DNA of 64,000 bases from Coptis chinensis (GCA_015680905.1 CM027378.1:103251501-103315500); one strand, 5' to 3'; shown: positions 44,313 to 57,636, counted from the stretch's first letter. Notes: generated by a model from the letters alone, not told the origin. Translations and numbers: made by a program.

Positions 44313-47300
44313 ATGCAACAAGGTAGTGATTACAACTCATCATACTACCAATACCACCACCCACCTCATCTCCAAAACCCTAACAATGATCTCCAACATC
44401 AACCAAATCCATCACCCACAACATCAACATACGCTTCCGCACCACCTTTCACTTCTCCACCTCAAGATTATCCCAATTTTCCCTCCAATTACCCTTCTTA
44501 TTCACAAAATCCCGATCATATCCCTACTCTCCCTCCCACTAATAATAATAATAATTACCAATCTTTTATTCCTTCCCCTCGAACTTCTTTTCTTCCCAAC
44601 ACCCGAACCACCACCTTATTATTCACCCTATGAACAAACTTACGCCCCCGCGCCACCACAACCAGTTTCGATTCCCACAAATAACCCGAATTCATATGGT
44701 GGGCCACCTTATGAAAGCAGGGGTGGTAATAATAATTATTTGGACGAGAGTTTAGCTAGATATGGAGGAGTTCAACAACAACAAACGCAACCACAAGAAC
44801 CTGTTTATAATCGAAGTAGATCTGATGCGGGTTACTTATATGATAGGTCTAGTGTACAAGAGGATTTATATGGACAAAATGCTTATGCATATGATGGAGG
44901 GAAAGTTGAGCCATATGGAGCTAGAGGTACTAGTGGGAAATCAGGGTCTAGTTTTTCAGCGGCGTTTGATGATTATGGTAGGTCTTTGACTGGACCTGCT
45001 AAGGAGAATGTGAGTTTGAATAAGGTTTTGAAAGCTGTTCCGAAAGTGGAGACGCAACAAGATGTTAAGAATGGGGTGCAGAAGTTTCGGGTTAAGCTTT
45101 TGGCAGAGAGTGGTGGGCAGAGTCCTATGGATGTTCTTTGTCAGGTTTGTTTGTATTAGTGAATGTCATGTTGTTATATTAGAGATTGGCTTGCGAAATG
45201 GCTATTAGTCTTTGAATTGCTTGAGTAAATTTAGTGGTGGAGGTAACAATGAATAGACATTTAGGTATTGTTTTGTAAACGACTCGCCGTAAGCATAGAA
45301 TTTATTTGTCAGGGAATTATTATTTTCTCGCGCTCTGCAAAAATTTGTGGATTTGTGGCCCTATTGTAACTTAATTCTCTGGATCATGAATCCTACTGTA
45401 ACACAGCTGTTTACACATGAAATATTATTTTTTGTTGATTTTGTAATGAATGAGCAAGCTGTACTTAAAAACCGCTTACACTGCAGTGAGGTTTTGAATT
45501 AGAGATCTCTCACTACTTGCTTTCTTTGAATCCTCATATAATTATTGTTGCTCTGTTAGTTTTTCATTGCTGTCTTTACTCTATTTATGGGCAGAAATAA
45601 TCTCTAGGGTTTTGTCTTTAAGATATTGAAAGGAGGTTGCGTCCTACATATGGATGACTACATACTTCATAGTGTCCTGTATTTCTACTCAATTTGTACA
45701 AATTCACTGCCAATGTTTTACTTTGTTAGACCCTGTAAATGTTTTCTATAATGATTTATACTGTTTGATGCTACAATTTTGCTATTCTCATTCTTTCTGA
45801 TCCGGTTGTTTTCTTATATACATTTTTAAATCACCTCCTTTTCTGGATTTTCAGATTGGTCTGGATGGGATTCGCATGCTTGACCCAAATAGTGGTAGGA
45901 CTTTAAGGATATACCCTCTTGAGACAATAACAAGATCTGAGGTAAGTTCACTGAAAAGAGAAGAAAAAAACCTTAGTCTTTTGAGTTCGAGAGAACATTT
46001 CTGATGCGTTCTTTCATTTCTGTTAGGTCTTGGACTCTTCTATTTTTGCCTTTTGGTCCAAAAGCACTGTTGACATTGAACCAAGACGGATAAGATTGAA
46101 ATCCAGCAGCTACACAACAAACACCATTCTTGATACAGTGACAGCTGCAACTATTCAGGTTTTGTCACGTATCTCCATTTTATTGTTGTTTTCTTTTGTT
46201 GTAGTTTAATACGGTATCCTCATTTATATATCTAAGCCTTTTAAAAAAGTTATTGTTGGTGTGTTTGATTGCATGGGAACATTTCATAGTTTCTGGTGAA
46301 CTGCTTTTGGATTTTCACTTGTTCCCATGTCCTCCCGCGAAAGTTGTCGAGGATGGAAAAGTATAATTCATATATAAAATTCTACTTCAAAGAGTGAGTT
46401 ACAAATGAGAACTCTCCCATGCAGTTAAACACACCCTTAGTGGGTAGTGTATGAGTGTGGCTGAGATATCCACCACCGGTTTCTGAAGTCTTACCTACCT
46501 GCATGTCTTGTTTTGTTGATAATGAAGGTGACTATATCCAATGGCCGGTGGTCCAATGGTTATTGAGAATTAGAATTAGCTACATAGTTTCCCATGTAGC
46601 TGTCATGCAAAGCAAAACTTGCTATTTTTGAGCATTTATAAGCAGCAATTGTACTTATTTGTAGGAATAAAATAATATTGTAAGACAACATTACGTAGTA
46701 CTATTTGCACCCTTTTAAGTTATACGATTATTGTGTTTTGATCTTTGAACTACGAATCTTATATCATTTTTTTTTTTTTTTTATTGATCATTGTCAACCT
46801 TTATTAGTAACTGTCTTAGGTTGTTTGCTTTCTTTATCGTGCGGGATCTAGATGTTGTTTTCTCCCTGCTCATGTGTATTTGTACCCAATGGTGATCTAG
46901 TGCTTACATCATGGTATTACAGCTGAAGGAGATAGGTGGAGATAGTCTTAGGAGCAGGCAATCTGATTCTGGCAAGCAATCTGAACAACTTGCTGAGAAG
47001 AAGAAAGGTTTTGACTGGGTTAACTTGATAAAACCTGGTAACGAGGAGAAAGATCATTGGGTAAGACAACATATACCCCCCCCCCACCTAACATACACAC
47101 ACCAAAAACAAGTAAAAAAAATCGTATCTACTCTGAATCCAGGGAATTCTTAGTGATATTCTTTAGAGCCATCTCATTTTTTGTATGGAACTTTTTCTTT
47201 GAATAGTACATTCATTTTGCTGTATTGAAAGTATTGTTATGATTGAGGTGGCTTGATTCGGACTTCTGTTGTTCCACTAACATACATTAGCCAAAGCCAT

Positions 47301-50185
47301 TATGTTTAGTATGTACTCAACTCTGTATGTTATTGGTGCTTTTGTGCTAGGAATTCTCTATAGTTATATATTATTGCCTCGCAGTTTTTTTCCTTATTTT
47401 TGGTTGTACTGTAATCTAGTTATTACACTAGTAATCACAGTAATTATAATAGGGCCCATTTTATGTTTAGTGAAGCCTACAGTTGTATTGCCTGTCTCCT
47501 TGTCTCCTGTTGATGGTACCTTTTTTTTTCAATTTCCTTTTTTCTTATTTTTCGTTCATATTGTAATTTAGTTAATACACTAGAAATCACATTCTGTAGT
47601 TAAAGTAGGGCCCATTTTATGTTTAGTGAAGCCTACAGTTCTATTGCGTGCTCCTTGTTGCATGCTTATGGTATATACTTTTTCTTCTCAATCCCTTACA
47701 TTGCTATCAGTGATTAATCCTTCCCCCTGTTTTACTGTTACTCTATTTTGCAGGTCCCTGATGAGGCTGTTACCAAATGTACATCTTGCGGTACAGATTT
47801 TGGTGCTTTTGTGCGCAAGGTGCAACTCTCGATATTGAAATATTGATTTACTGTGGAAAATAGTGGGCTGATTTTTCTGTTTAGTTGTGTATTGAAATGA
47901 CGAGCCTTTTCTTCTCATCTGCAGCATCACTGCAGAAATTGCGGGGATATTTTCTGTGACAAGTGTACCCATGGTAGAATTGCTCTCACTGCAGAGGAAA
48001 ATGCTCAGCAAGTGCGAGTTTGTGACAGATGCTTGGTATGCTTTTCAATGATATTATTCTTTCTTTGCGCTGTCTTTGCTCACCCTTCGAATTATTTGGG
48101 CATAATCATTTTTTGCCTGGCGCCAAACTGGCTGGTTGAATTTTGGTGTCCTTGTGAGGTACCAGTTGAGTTGTTTTTTCAAGCATGATTCTGTTACTCA
48201 ATAAGTAGAGCCATTTCTCACCTGTGGATTAGCTACAGCTTCTTTTAAATGTGTGATATAAACTTTATTAAGCTAGGTCTTAGCCTATGCGAAGCAGGAC
48301 ATCGTTATGTAGGACGGGATTGCCCCCGTGCTTGAAGCATGAGTAGCTTGATTTAATACAAAATCATAGCGCTAGTTAAGGCAAAATTTAAAGGGTAAAA
48401 CTTCATAATCTCTGAGTTCCTTGCTGCTACCTGGCAGTGTCATCCATAAGAAGGAAAGGAAAGAGAGTTCTTCGTGCATCACGTATTGCTACCTAAGGGG
48501 AAAATGGCATTTTAGATAATTGGATTCATTTAATATTTCTCTTTTTCAAATTATCCACATCTCCCTCTGTTTGCCAACCAAGTACAGGAGACCTTATTAT
48601 CTTGTTGTTTTTCTGCAGGCAGAAGTGACTCAGAGGCTGAGTAATGTAAAAGAATCTGCCAGCAAACCTGCATTGTGCAGTCACGAGGATCTTGCAAAGA
48701 AACTTCAGGTGATAACAGATTTGAAACCTAATTTGTTGTTCTTGCTTTCGCTCTCCCTCTTTCCCCTGTTTGTTCTTTTCTCTTGCAACGATCGTACAAT
48801 ATCTATTTATTTGCCTAGATCTTGTTTAATTTCAAGTACCATATCTATGCGCTTCTTTTCTCAATAATGCAATTTACATAACACTTGAGTTTTTGGGATA
48901 ACACTAATTTCAAGTTCAGTGGTTGGTATTTGTTGAGAATTTCTTGTATTCTAAAGGATACCTGGATAAATAAATAAATAATCCAATTTTGCCACAATTT
49001 ATTATCAGGTTTTATACCTAGAGTTTGTTATAACTACAATAAACGGAATTGATGATGTGATTTAAAGTTAATCTTCTCGAGCCCTACATGTGGTAGTGAT
49101 ACTGTAATCCTGTTTTGAAAATTCCTAGTAGTTGCATATCTTTAGTTTTGGGCTTGGTCTTGTAACATCTTCTTGCTATATAATACTTAATAGTCAATAT
49201 GATTATTGATTTTGAGAATAAAGGGAACTGACTTGGTTTTGTTTTTGGTTATATATATATACAGGATGAAATGGAAAAAAATCGCAAGGCATCATCAGGT
49301 ATAATCTCAGCTTGTTAGGTGCTAGTTGTGCAACACCTTTTTTGTTCTACCTATAAAAAAGTTGTACTTCATGTGTTAAACTTACGATAAGTGGAAGGAG
49401 ATATAGAAGAGAAATATGATAGAAGAAAATCATGAAGCCAGTGTCATCTTTTTCCTTTCAGTATAGCTAATTGGGATTCTAGGATGCTTCATTGATGTCG
49501 ACCTTGTAACTTTTGTAGAAAATTTCTTTTAAAGACGAAGAAAATAGTCTTTGTTTGAACTTACGCCATATAGTGATATATCTCTGAGCAATAAATATTG
49601 CTAACAGAGTTGTGTGGACTGTTTCTACCCTGCTTAATTAGGTATCTACCTATATGATAACCCGATGGCTTTGCTGACTCTTTACTTTTAATGTCGTACC
49701 CATTAGAATAGCTATTGGTTAGTTACTTCTAGCTTTTTTTTTTTTTTTAAAAAATTTGAAGTAAAAAGTGACCTTGAATTTCAATTATTATTTCTGGAAA
49801 CAAACAAATCAGTGTAATTATAATGCTCCGCAATGTTAGCTTTTATGTTTTTAAAAGTTGAGTACCTTTTCCTGACATGGATGGAAAAATTGCTTAGTAC
49901 CAATCCTATAATTGGTCTGATGGTTTGTAGGTTCTAAATCATCTGATGGTTCTGGGAGACGGATGAAGGAAGTTGCTTGTCCTACTTGCACGGTGCATTT
50001 ACAGGTTAGAGATTTATGTTTGTTAATTGCGTTGATGCTATTTCTTTCAGGAATGTGCTCTAATCCTCTTTCTGAGATTCCTCTGGATGTTTTCTGTGCC
50101 ATCACAGGTTCAGGTTCCAAGCTCAGGTTCTGAGACCATAGAATGTGGTGTCTGCCAGCATCCATTCCTTGTGAGTGCTAACTGA
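44313..50185 (+). CDS. FREE1: FYVE-domain ESCRT-associated protein (FREE1/FYVE1 type), ten exons
   Basis: Exons: 44313-45144, 45855-45941, 46027-46158, 46923-47060, 47754-47819, 47925-48035, 48619-48708, 49265-49298, 49931-50004, 50108-50185, all GT-AG. The product starts MQQGSDYNSSYYQYH, a Pro/Asn/Tyr-rich N-half, then VQKFRVKLLAE and LDGIRMLDPNSGRTLRIYPL. The FYVE zinc finger begins CTSCGTDFGAF, with the PI3P-binding KHHCRNCG and CDKCTHGRIALTA, ending VRVCDRC. A coiled part and a CxxC...CxxC tail (CPTCTVHLQ, CGVCQHPFL) finish it. It is the plant FREE1 protein, which binds PI3P on endosomes and acts with ESCRT-I in multivesicular-body sorting. About 546 codons, against 601 in Arabidopsis as I recall. 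Exon 1 holds a +1 frame change between ~44570 and 44605; all other exons are intact, so a sequencing error or a recent lesion is possible. Confidence 0.92.
47375..47690. repeat. 156-bp tandem duplication within intron 4 of the FYVE gene
   Basis: GGGCCCATTTTATGTTTAGT occurs at 47452 and 47608 with similar flanks (CCTTATTTTTGGTTGTACTG against TCTTATTTTTCGTTCATATT). The copies are about 85% alike. It lies between the exons ending 47060 and starting 47754 and does not touch splice sites. Confidence 0.75.
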
Positions 50186-51255
50186 TCCCCATGAGTGAAG
50201 CATATACTACTACCATCATTGTGGTCTCTTCCAGCTGCATGCATGCATCTTCTTTATGATAATTATTACATCATTTGTTTGATCCATGGCTGCATTTTTA
50301 CAATTAATAAGTGTATGGATTGTGCCTTCTGTACATCTCTTAGCTTTGCTATACGTGGTGAAATTGTGAATCCTTTTTAAAAAAAAAATGTAAATGAAGC
50401 TTGTTAGTGTGAAAACCTTATCACTGGTATATATTCTGTGTATCTGATCTTCCATTTTGAAGTATAATACACTTTATTTGAATCAAATGTGCAAGCATTA
50501 CATTGATATATTCCTCTTTTTTTTTCCTAATTTATTTCTCTACACTTCCTTATTCGAGAAGATGAACTTCTCATCCTTGAAAACGTAATGATGGTATATA
50601 AATCTGAGTTTGGTCGGTGATTGAGAGTTGCTGGCTGCACTAAAACTGTGATTTGTAAATTCGTAAGTTGAGGTATGCAGCAGAGTAGATCTTTGTTGGC
50701 AGGGTTCGAAATGATGAATTGATTTATATACCTAAGAAACATCAACTGCATCAGTATCTCACGTCAATTCCAGGACTATCCAATTATTCATCTATTACCA
50801 TAAATGGAAAAATAGAAGAGGAAAAGGAACAAGAACACTTTTGGGTAATTCGAATCCCGGAAGTCGGTTCAATTCGTTGTAGTTCGAGAACAACCGCTCA
50901 TTGTGGATATATTCACAATTTCACATAAACCGTCTCTGCGTCTCAGTTACGAGTTTATGACCCACAGGTCTATTTCTTATATGGTCCATCAGGACTTCAG
51001 GCGAGCATATGTTCCCTTCCGTGGCGAAGAGAGTGTAAAACAAATTTACTGTGCCTAATAGAATCAAATATCCCAGTTCTTTCACTTGATTTAGACATCG
51101 TAACAAATTATCATCTGTATAATCAATTAACAAACGGTAGTTTAATCGGGTACTCGTGAAATTGTCTTGGGCAACCCCAAAAAAAACAAGAAATATTATA
51201 AGTTTGTTAAAAAAATGTTTTGTATTGGGCCTAAGCCCAACAATTAATCCAACCG
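50186..51255. other. 3' flank of the FYVE gene and unidentified coding-like patch
   Basis: The 3' UTR should lie in the first few hundred bases. At 50719-50928 a plus-strand frame, open also just upstream, reads IYIPKKHQLHQYLTSIPGLS and EHFWVIRIPEVGSI. It looks more protein-like than its surroundings, but I cannot name it. It may be a decayed gene or an organelle-derived insert. Confidence 0.3.
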
Positions 51256-51545
51256 GTCTCACCATGTTGAAACCACCGGGTCATTTCTCATCATGTCGTT
51301 TGAGTGTACACTCAAACGGTCTCACCATGTCGTTTGAGTTAAACGGTTTTGTCATATTGTTTGAGACGGTCTCGCCATGTCGTTTAAGTGTATATCCAAG
51401 CGGTCTTCACTTGTCGTTTGAGACAAAATTATCAGTTTTTTAGCTAGACGATATGACGGAGTCGTTCGGGCATTCTCGAGGACGACATGGCGGAGTCGTT
51501 TGGGGACTCTCTTGGACGACATAACTGGGTCATTTGGATTAAAAA
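51256..51545. repeat. Repeat rich in GTCGTTTGAG / ACGACATGGCGGAGTCG motifs
   Basis: Units such as CGGTCTCACCATGTCGTTTG, CACTTGTCGTTTGAG, ACGATATGACGGAGTCGTTC and GACGACATGGCGGAGTCGTT recur every 30-60 bp. The style matches 17760-18370 and 1085-1560. No inverted termini or target duplication were found. Confidence 0.5.
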
Positions 51546-51869
51546 AAATTGAGAAGTTCATCTTGTTTTTTTTTGTCACTTTTATATGCTTGATTAATCA
51601 AGATTCAAGCGTATAATTGTAAAATTGAAACACAAAACTGAAATTCATAGGTAGAAAAACCGTACAATACAATAATGCATGATGGGAATTGTTCATTGAG
51701 GAACAATAATTGGTCATCAGGCTATGAAAGTGATGGGAGACAAAATACCTCAAAATTGAAAAAGTATAGATTTAGCTATCACTCAATTTCATTGGAAGTG
51801 TTCTTTCATTTGAGCCTCATTTCTACCTGAGACTTCAGAGAATTCATTAAAAGTACTTTCAACCATCAA

Positions 51870-52145
51870 GCGGTCGCTCCATGTCATTTATGTGTACACT
51901 CAAGCTAACGGTCTGCGCATATCGTTTGAGACAAAGCTCTTGGGTTTTTAACTCAAAATGATTCTATGCACAATTCAAATAACTCAAAATCTTATATTAA
52001 TTCATACAATTAATGTACAAAGAATATTCAAAAAAAAACAAAGACATTCAAGTGGGTCGTTTGGGCATATACAAAATGACCTCATTGAATCGTTTGGGGC
52101 ACCTTAAAAACAACCTCACTACGTCGTTTGGGGCTTTTTCAAACA
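51870..52145. repeat. Second cluster of TCGTTTGGG-type motifs
   Basis: It contains AAGCGGTCGCTCCATGTCAT, GGTCTGCGCATATCGTTTGA, GGGTCGTTTGGGC, GAATCGTTTGGGGC and TACGTCGTTTGGGGC. It is probably the other part of the element at 51256-51545, with a non-repetitive middle. Confidence 0.4.
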
Positions 52146-52454
52146 ATAATTTGGTTTGGTACTTCCAAACAACTTTATCAATATTCAATGAGTTTCTACA
52201 ACATCAGCCCGTTTTCTGTTTATCGAATGGAGTTTTCCGAATGGTATGTATATTTTATATGGTGCAAATCAATATGTGTTCATGCTATTTCTTTTCTTCA
52301 CTAGGAATACACAAAGTTAGTTTCTCTTCTAGCAAAAATGCATATCTTGATCAACTCAATATTGGAGGAGTCTATTATCACTCCTAACTTACTCTCGCCC
52401 TTTCTTCAAAAATCCTCTGGGCGGTCTATCATACTTCTTTCGTCAGTCAATTAA

Positions 52455-52607
52455 AGGGTTAACGAACATTACCCCCCCACTTTCGTCAGTCAATCAAGTT
52501 GACTTTTTTTTTTTGTGTGTACTTAGGGGGAAGACTCTAATTTCCCCATCTAGTAAGGGGAAAATCCTAATTGGCTCATCTAGTGGGGGGTAATACTAGT
52601 TAACCCT
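52455..52607. mobile_element. Small MITE
   Basis: The 153-bp element has terminal inverted repeats AGGGTTAACGAACATTACCC and (reverse complement of the right end) AGGGTTAACTAGTATTACCC. The 7-bp direct repeat CAATTAA flanks it at 52448-52454 and 52608-52614. The interior is T-rich with no coding frame. The superfamily is unresolved from a 7-bp duplication. Confidence 0.7.
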
Positions 52608-52614
52608 CAATTAA

Positions 52615-55600
52615 ATAGCATTTGCAAGCAACACTTGATGATGTACGGTTTGAAGGTTCTTAAGAACTCGCGAGAGAGATGATACCGGTTAGAACGCTTG
52701 TAAAAACGAGTAACCGGTATGCGTTGAGGTGTGGGGGGTGTATTGGGCTATTGCTATTGGACTTCTCCTCCAACCCAATTTAATTCAGTGAGTGTAGCAT
52801 ACAGGACCCTTCACAAACACAGAATAATATGTGAAAACCGGTCGGTTCGGGTCGGTTAATATTGGTTAAACTATAACCCATTCGGTTCAGTTCGGGTATC
52901 GATTCTGTTGGAAATTGGTTCGGTTAGTCTAACACAACCGGTTCGGTTCGATTACAGGAAAATATAAACCAATAGGGTCGATTTGGTTGCCAGTTTAGTC
53001 CCAAACCCGACTCGTACACACCCATTGTGAACATGTGAATTGAGAATTTGGATCATCACAATATTAGAGTGTGTTTGACAACTAAAAGTGGAAACTAATT
53101 AGGAATATAATAGAGTTGGAAACTATTGTAATGAAATCAACTATAATAAAAATTGATTCCAATTTACAAAATGTGTTTCGCAAACTTTCAGAATTCAATT
53201 TTTATTTAGATTTTTGTGTTTAACCCAAAATATAATGTATGTTTGTCTACGATTCTATTGGATTGCCATGGGTACATGGAAGACTTCATAAAAAGACTTG
53301 GAGTCTGTTCAAAATTCAATTCTATTGGATTCTAGGCCTCCAAACAGGCCAAAAGTGGGTGGTACGCTGAGAATTATATTTAATTATATTCCTCAAGTCT
53401 GATTCCTAATAAAAAAAACGCACCATTAGATCATAGTTGGTGATTCCCAATGGAATATCATAATTGATATTTCCGTTTTTTGAAGATATTGAAATAATAA
53501 GGTAAGGGTTGAAAAATATAAAATTTAAATTTTTGTGTAATTCCATACGGAATACCAATTTTTTGATATATTGAAATTCCTAAATCAATAACATTGATTG
53601 AGATAGATTGATTGAGATCAAGGACGCACTATGTGCCAAAATAAATGAGATGGACCCTCCAAATACAAACTAACTAGACTGATGCACGCACGCTGTGCGT
53701 TTTGCTTCAAGCAAAGAAAGATAAAATTGTAATTTACACTAAAAAGCAGGAGACAAACTTTTTTGAGTCCGAATTTGTGGACAGACTTGTCCACAAACAG
53801 CACATTCCCATTGGTTAAATTTATTTTTGGTCAGTTACACAGTGTTTTTGGGCATTAACACGGATTTTTTGGGCAGCCACTCCACCAATCAGAAACTGAA
53901 ATCATGTGGACAGCAAACAATTACTTGTACACAAATTTATTTTGAACTTTTTTTTAGTTAAAGTATAGGGCGATATATATAGTATTATAGTCAACCTACT
54001 AAACATTTGAGGGTAAAATAGTGAAAACAAAAGCATATGTGTTAAACAAATACATATATGATCGAGAGATATATATAAACAAATACTATTTCAATGCTGC
54101 AAGACTGTAGCTGAGGGTCGCGAACATTAAAATAGCTTAGATAGCATTAGCATGTGCATGATTAACACATGATACCATCATACCAGGCCACCTTTCCAAT
54201 TCGAGCGCATTTTATACCTAATGTTTGCTTGTACTCGCTTTCCTTTTTCGAACACGTGAACCGGGACCAGACAGATTTGTGCTGCAGTGAGTTGAGTTGT
54301 TTGCTTGGCTGATGGTAAATGAGTTGTTCAAGTGGGCAAGTGGCCATTGCCCGTAGCCCCTATTGAAAGTTCCATTTTTATCATCGACGAGAAAAATTGA
54401 ATACTTCAACCAAACTGTGGGCTGTGGCTACTGCATGCATTTGGGTGATACAGGCTTTCACTATACCTGCTTCAAATTTCAAAATCTCCTGCCAACACTT
54501 ATTGTAGCCCGATGAACAATAGACCCAGATCAATCTCTCGAATGTAGGGCTGTGGATACCCACAATTCCTACATAATAATTGTAAAAGGATGTTTTTGGT
54601 AATCCTTACAAATGTAGGCTTGATCAAGAGATTGGAATGATTGGATTGAATTTGACCGAGTTTATATGGACGAATTCAAGTTCTCTTTTTTAGGGGGGAA
54701 TTTGAATCAGGTTAGACGTAGTTCTTCATTCTCTTTTTATAGGCGCACCTCTCGCCTTCCTATATCAGGTCAGATCTAAGTCTTCAGGTCACTTATGAGC
54801 CATGATAGTGAGTTATGAAGAATCAATAATCTACGTGCTTGAAGCTTTGGTCTTGATGGTTGTAATAAAGACATACGTTACGAGCCGTTGTGGAGCAAGA
54901 GGAGTGAGCGCAGTGGAGACACTTTTTGGCGAGATCATCTACTCGACTTGAGTCACTTTGAAGAGAGCTCGCAGGTCGAGTACTAGAGATCGGTTGGTGG
55001 TGACATCGCTCGAATTGAGTAGGTTGCTTGCATGAATCGAGTCACTATAAAGTGAGCTCTAAAGACAAGGAACACGAGATTGGTTGTTAACTTTAGACAC
55101 GTGCTTAATATTTACTGGAAGTATATATTACTCCCTCACAACAATATAGCAATATCGACACTATTCATTGAATATTTCTTGGTCATATAGCGATCCAGGT
55201 GAAACGAGAGCTGGCGTTCCAAGAAAATTAAAAGTATACAATCATATAGTTGGAATTTGCGATAATATTTCCTTCCTATATTATATATTTATTTATTTAT
55301 CAGCATTTAATATTTTAATTCGGTTGTTGCTCATAAGAACTCATGTAAAGAGCTAAGAATATTGAAAATGTTATTACTAAAAAGAGTGGTGGAAATGGAA
55401 CAGGTTGATGAGGTTAAATTATTAATTTAGTGTTTTTTCTGAGTACGTGCCTACTCAAAGATGGTGATTAGCTGTAATGGTTCGTGTATTATGACGGAAA
55501 GTAGGCTTAAAGATAATGTTGGTAATGATGATAGTAATAGGTGATGATGTTACGAGGTGGAGTCGAGTGAGGAGTGGCTGGTGCTTATGTGTATGCGAGT

Positions 55601-56714
55601 TTTTAGATATGGCGTGCCTGGAGTCGTTTTCGAGTGTGACGGATATTCCATATATCTGTCTGGAGTCGAACTATACTGAAAGAGTTGTTGCATGTGGGCT
55701 TGCTTGTGCACATCATCTATTTGGTGGGATGTCGCTTACAGTAGCCATCGATTTTCATCAATGATTGTGGTCGTGAATCTGATGATCACAGTTAAGATTT
55801 AAGACTGCTCAGTAGCACTTGTCATGATGAGAAAGCGATTAAGAGGTGAAAGCAACGATATGGATATGTATTAATTAAACTATTAAAGTTCAAAATTTCC
55901 CATCAATCCTGATGATCTATATTGAACGATAATGATTCCCCTTTTTTCTGCAATGAAAAAGAAAATTTCTTTAGTGGAATAAGGAAATATGAATAGATGG
56001 ATTTGATACATCTCATCATCTATGCAACTTTTAGATTAGAGCTGCATGACTTTAGGGCGGGGCAGAGGGTGAGAGATAGGCAATCTTAAGGTCCACAATT
56101 CTTTGAAGGTAAATCAGCAGCATGGATGAATGGATGAAGTTTCTCAATACTTTTTGGAGTGTAAAACTCTACCCACCCATAAAAATCAGCAACTTCCCGT
56201 GCATTAACTGCAAATTGTGGGAACGAAGGCAGCGGTTTGTGATCTATTTATGAACATTTGATCAATAATCTATACTTGAAAATTTTGACTCTCGTACAGT
56301 CGTACTGACGTACTCTATGGAGTATGGATCGATATGTAAATGCAGTCTTTTCCTTCGTCGAGTGCACGGTGTTTATTAGTTGTTTGTTGGGTAAATGATA
56401 TTTCAAGCTCTCAAGTCTCAACACGGTGTGTCAAGCAATTTTCAAGCACGGATCGGGAGTTCCATGAATTCATGACTTCAGTCTTCAGCTACTTAGCCTA
56501 TCATTATTTTGAGCAATAAATAACAGAACTAGCTGCATTGTTGTCCATCTCATATTCTCATGAATCTATTTTTTTCTTAAAGAAAAGATTTGGGCTTTTT
56601 TTTTTCTTAAAGAATAAAAAGTCTCTACTAAGGCCCCTATGAGGATATATTCGAAAGAAAAAAATAAATATCAAAGAAAATTCACACAAAGATAGTGGGG
56701 ACAAGTGTCCAGCA
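52615..56714. other. Intergenic spacer with diverged short repeats, no gene recognised
   Basis: 52835-52965 is a run of GGTTCGG-type words (GGTCGGTTCGGGTCGG, CCGGTTCGGTTCG), probably a decayed repeat. 54920-55075 holds two loose copies of GAGTCACT(TT/AT)GAAG/AAG and GAGCTC. The minus-strand frame at 54563-54381 (EAGIVKACITQMHAVATAHS) looks coding-like but unknown. 53771-53938 has weak AATTTGTGGACA-like ends. Nothing else can be supported. Confidence 0.35.
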
Positions 56715-56850
56715 AATTGCACCACTAGCCCTTTATGAACAATAAATCATATTCTCCTAATTACGTACATGCTCATTGGACAAGTTGCACCACTAGCCCT
56801 TTATGAACAATAAATCATATTCTCCTAATTGCGTACATACTCATTGGAGC
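56715..56850. repeat. 68-bp tandem doublet
   Basis: TTGCACCACTAGCCCTTTAT with its continuation through ATTCTCCTAATT(A/G)CGTACAT and CTCATTGGA occurs twice, at 56717 and 56785, with two mismatches. It is a simple local duplication. Confidence 0.9.
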
Positions 56851-57389
56851 CATCTAACATTACATTGTTACCCATTACCTTCTTCACCCTCTTTAAGAGT
56901 TCAACTGTTTCTAGTGCTAAAAACTCAAATGTATAAAGCTGTGTTGGTTAGTTTTCACATACTCTCTCGTGTTTCTCTACGCTGCCGCTGCGCTAATAGA
57001 TGTTTGTCCCACTTGAAAGACCCCATTACCAAACTCGACCATCGAAGATACTCCAATAATGTCCATGCATACGTGTTTACCTTCAACTTATTTTCCATAT
57101 TCATCCTGTCTGGGAAAACAATACCAATCTATCCTCACTAAGATAGTTTGCACTTGGACAATTTACTGCTCCAATAAAAAATCTAATATTTCACTACAAC
57201 CAACAACCACAACCTAAACTATGGATTTAACTATCACAAACAAGCAATAAAAATATAAAACAAGTAAAACATACCACAACACAAAGATGTACCGTGGTTC
57301 AGCCAATGATGACTACTTCCACAAAACCTAATCCTTTTATAAGTGTGGAAAGAAGATTACAATCACTCCTCTCAAGTCTCTCCACCTTA

Positions 57390-57636
57390 TGATAAATTAG
57401 AGAGAGATTTGAGAATATTTACTTGATTAATTTCTAAGGAGATTACAATTGTTTATATAGAGATTACAAATTTCTAAATAGGAACAAAACAAACGGTGCG
57501 GTGTATTTGACTCGAGGCGCGGACGCACTATATCTACTGGAAGATTGTTAAGCACGAGGTGCGGGCGCGCTCTAATTGTGGTCATAATAGAGCATGTGTG
57601 CGCTCTGCACTATGACGTGAAGAACAACTTCTAATA
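57390..57636 (-). repeat. 3' LTR of the Copia element
   Basis: At 247 bp it is ~40 bp longer than its partner because of an extra GC-rich stretch (CGCACTATATCTACTGGAAG through AGGTGCGGG). It is preceded by CCTTA and followed by the PPT. Confidence 0.9.

Noticed and set aside
50719..51265. Plus-strand IYIPKKHQLHQYLTSIPGLS and the overlapping minus-strand 114-codon frame
   Set aside because: I suspected an organelle-derived or retro-inserted piece but could not match it to any plastid or mitochondrial gene.
53771..53938. Possible MITE with AATTTGTGGACA-like ends
   Set aside because: Termini match over only about a dozen imperfect bases and no target duplication is evident.
54381..54563. Minus-strand frame containing EAGIVKACITQMHAVATAHS
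   Set aside because: Short, unidentified, with no flanking exons.
56803..57141. Plus-strand 112-codon frame as a possible Copia linker fragment
   Set aside because: The resemblance to the Copia CVFLGY...KGYRCY block needed several assumed indels; too weak to call.
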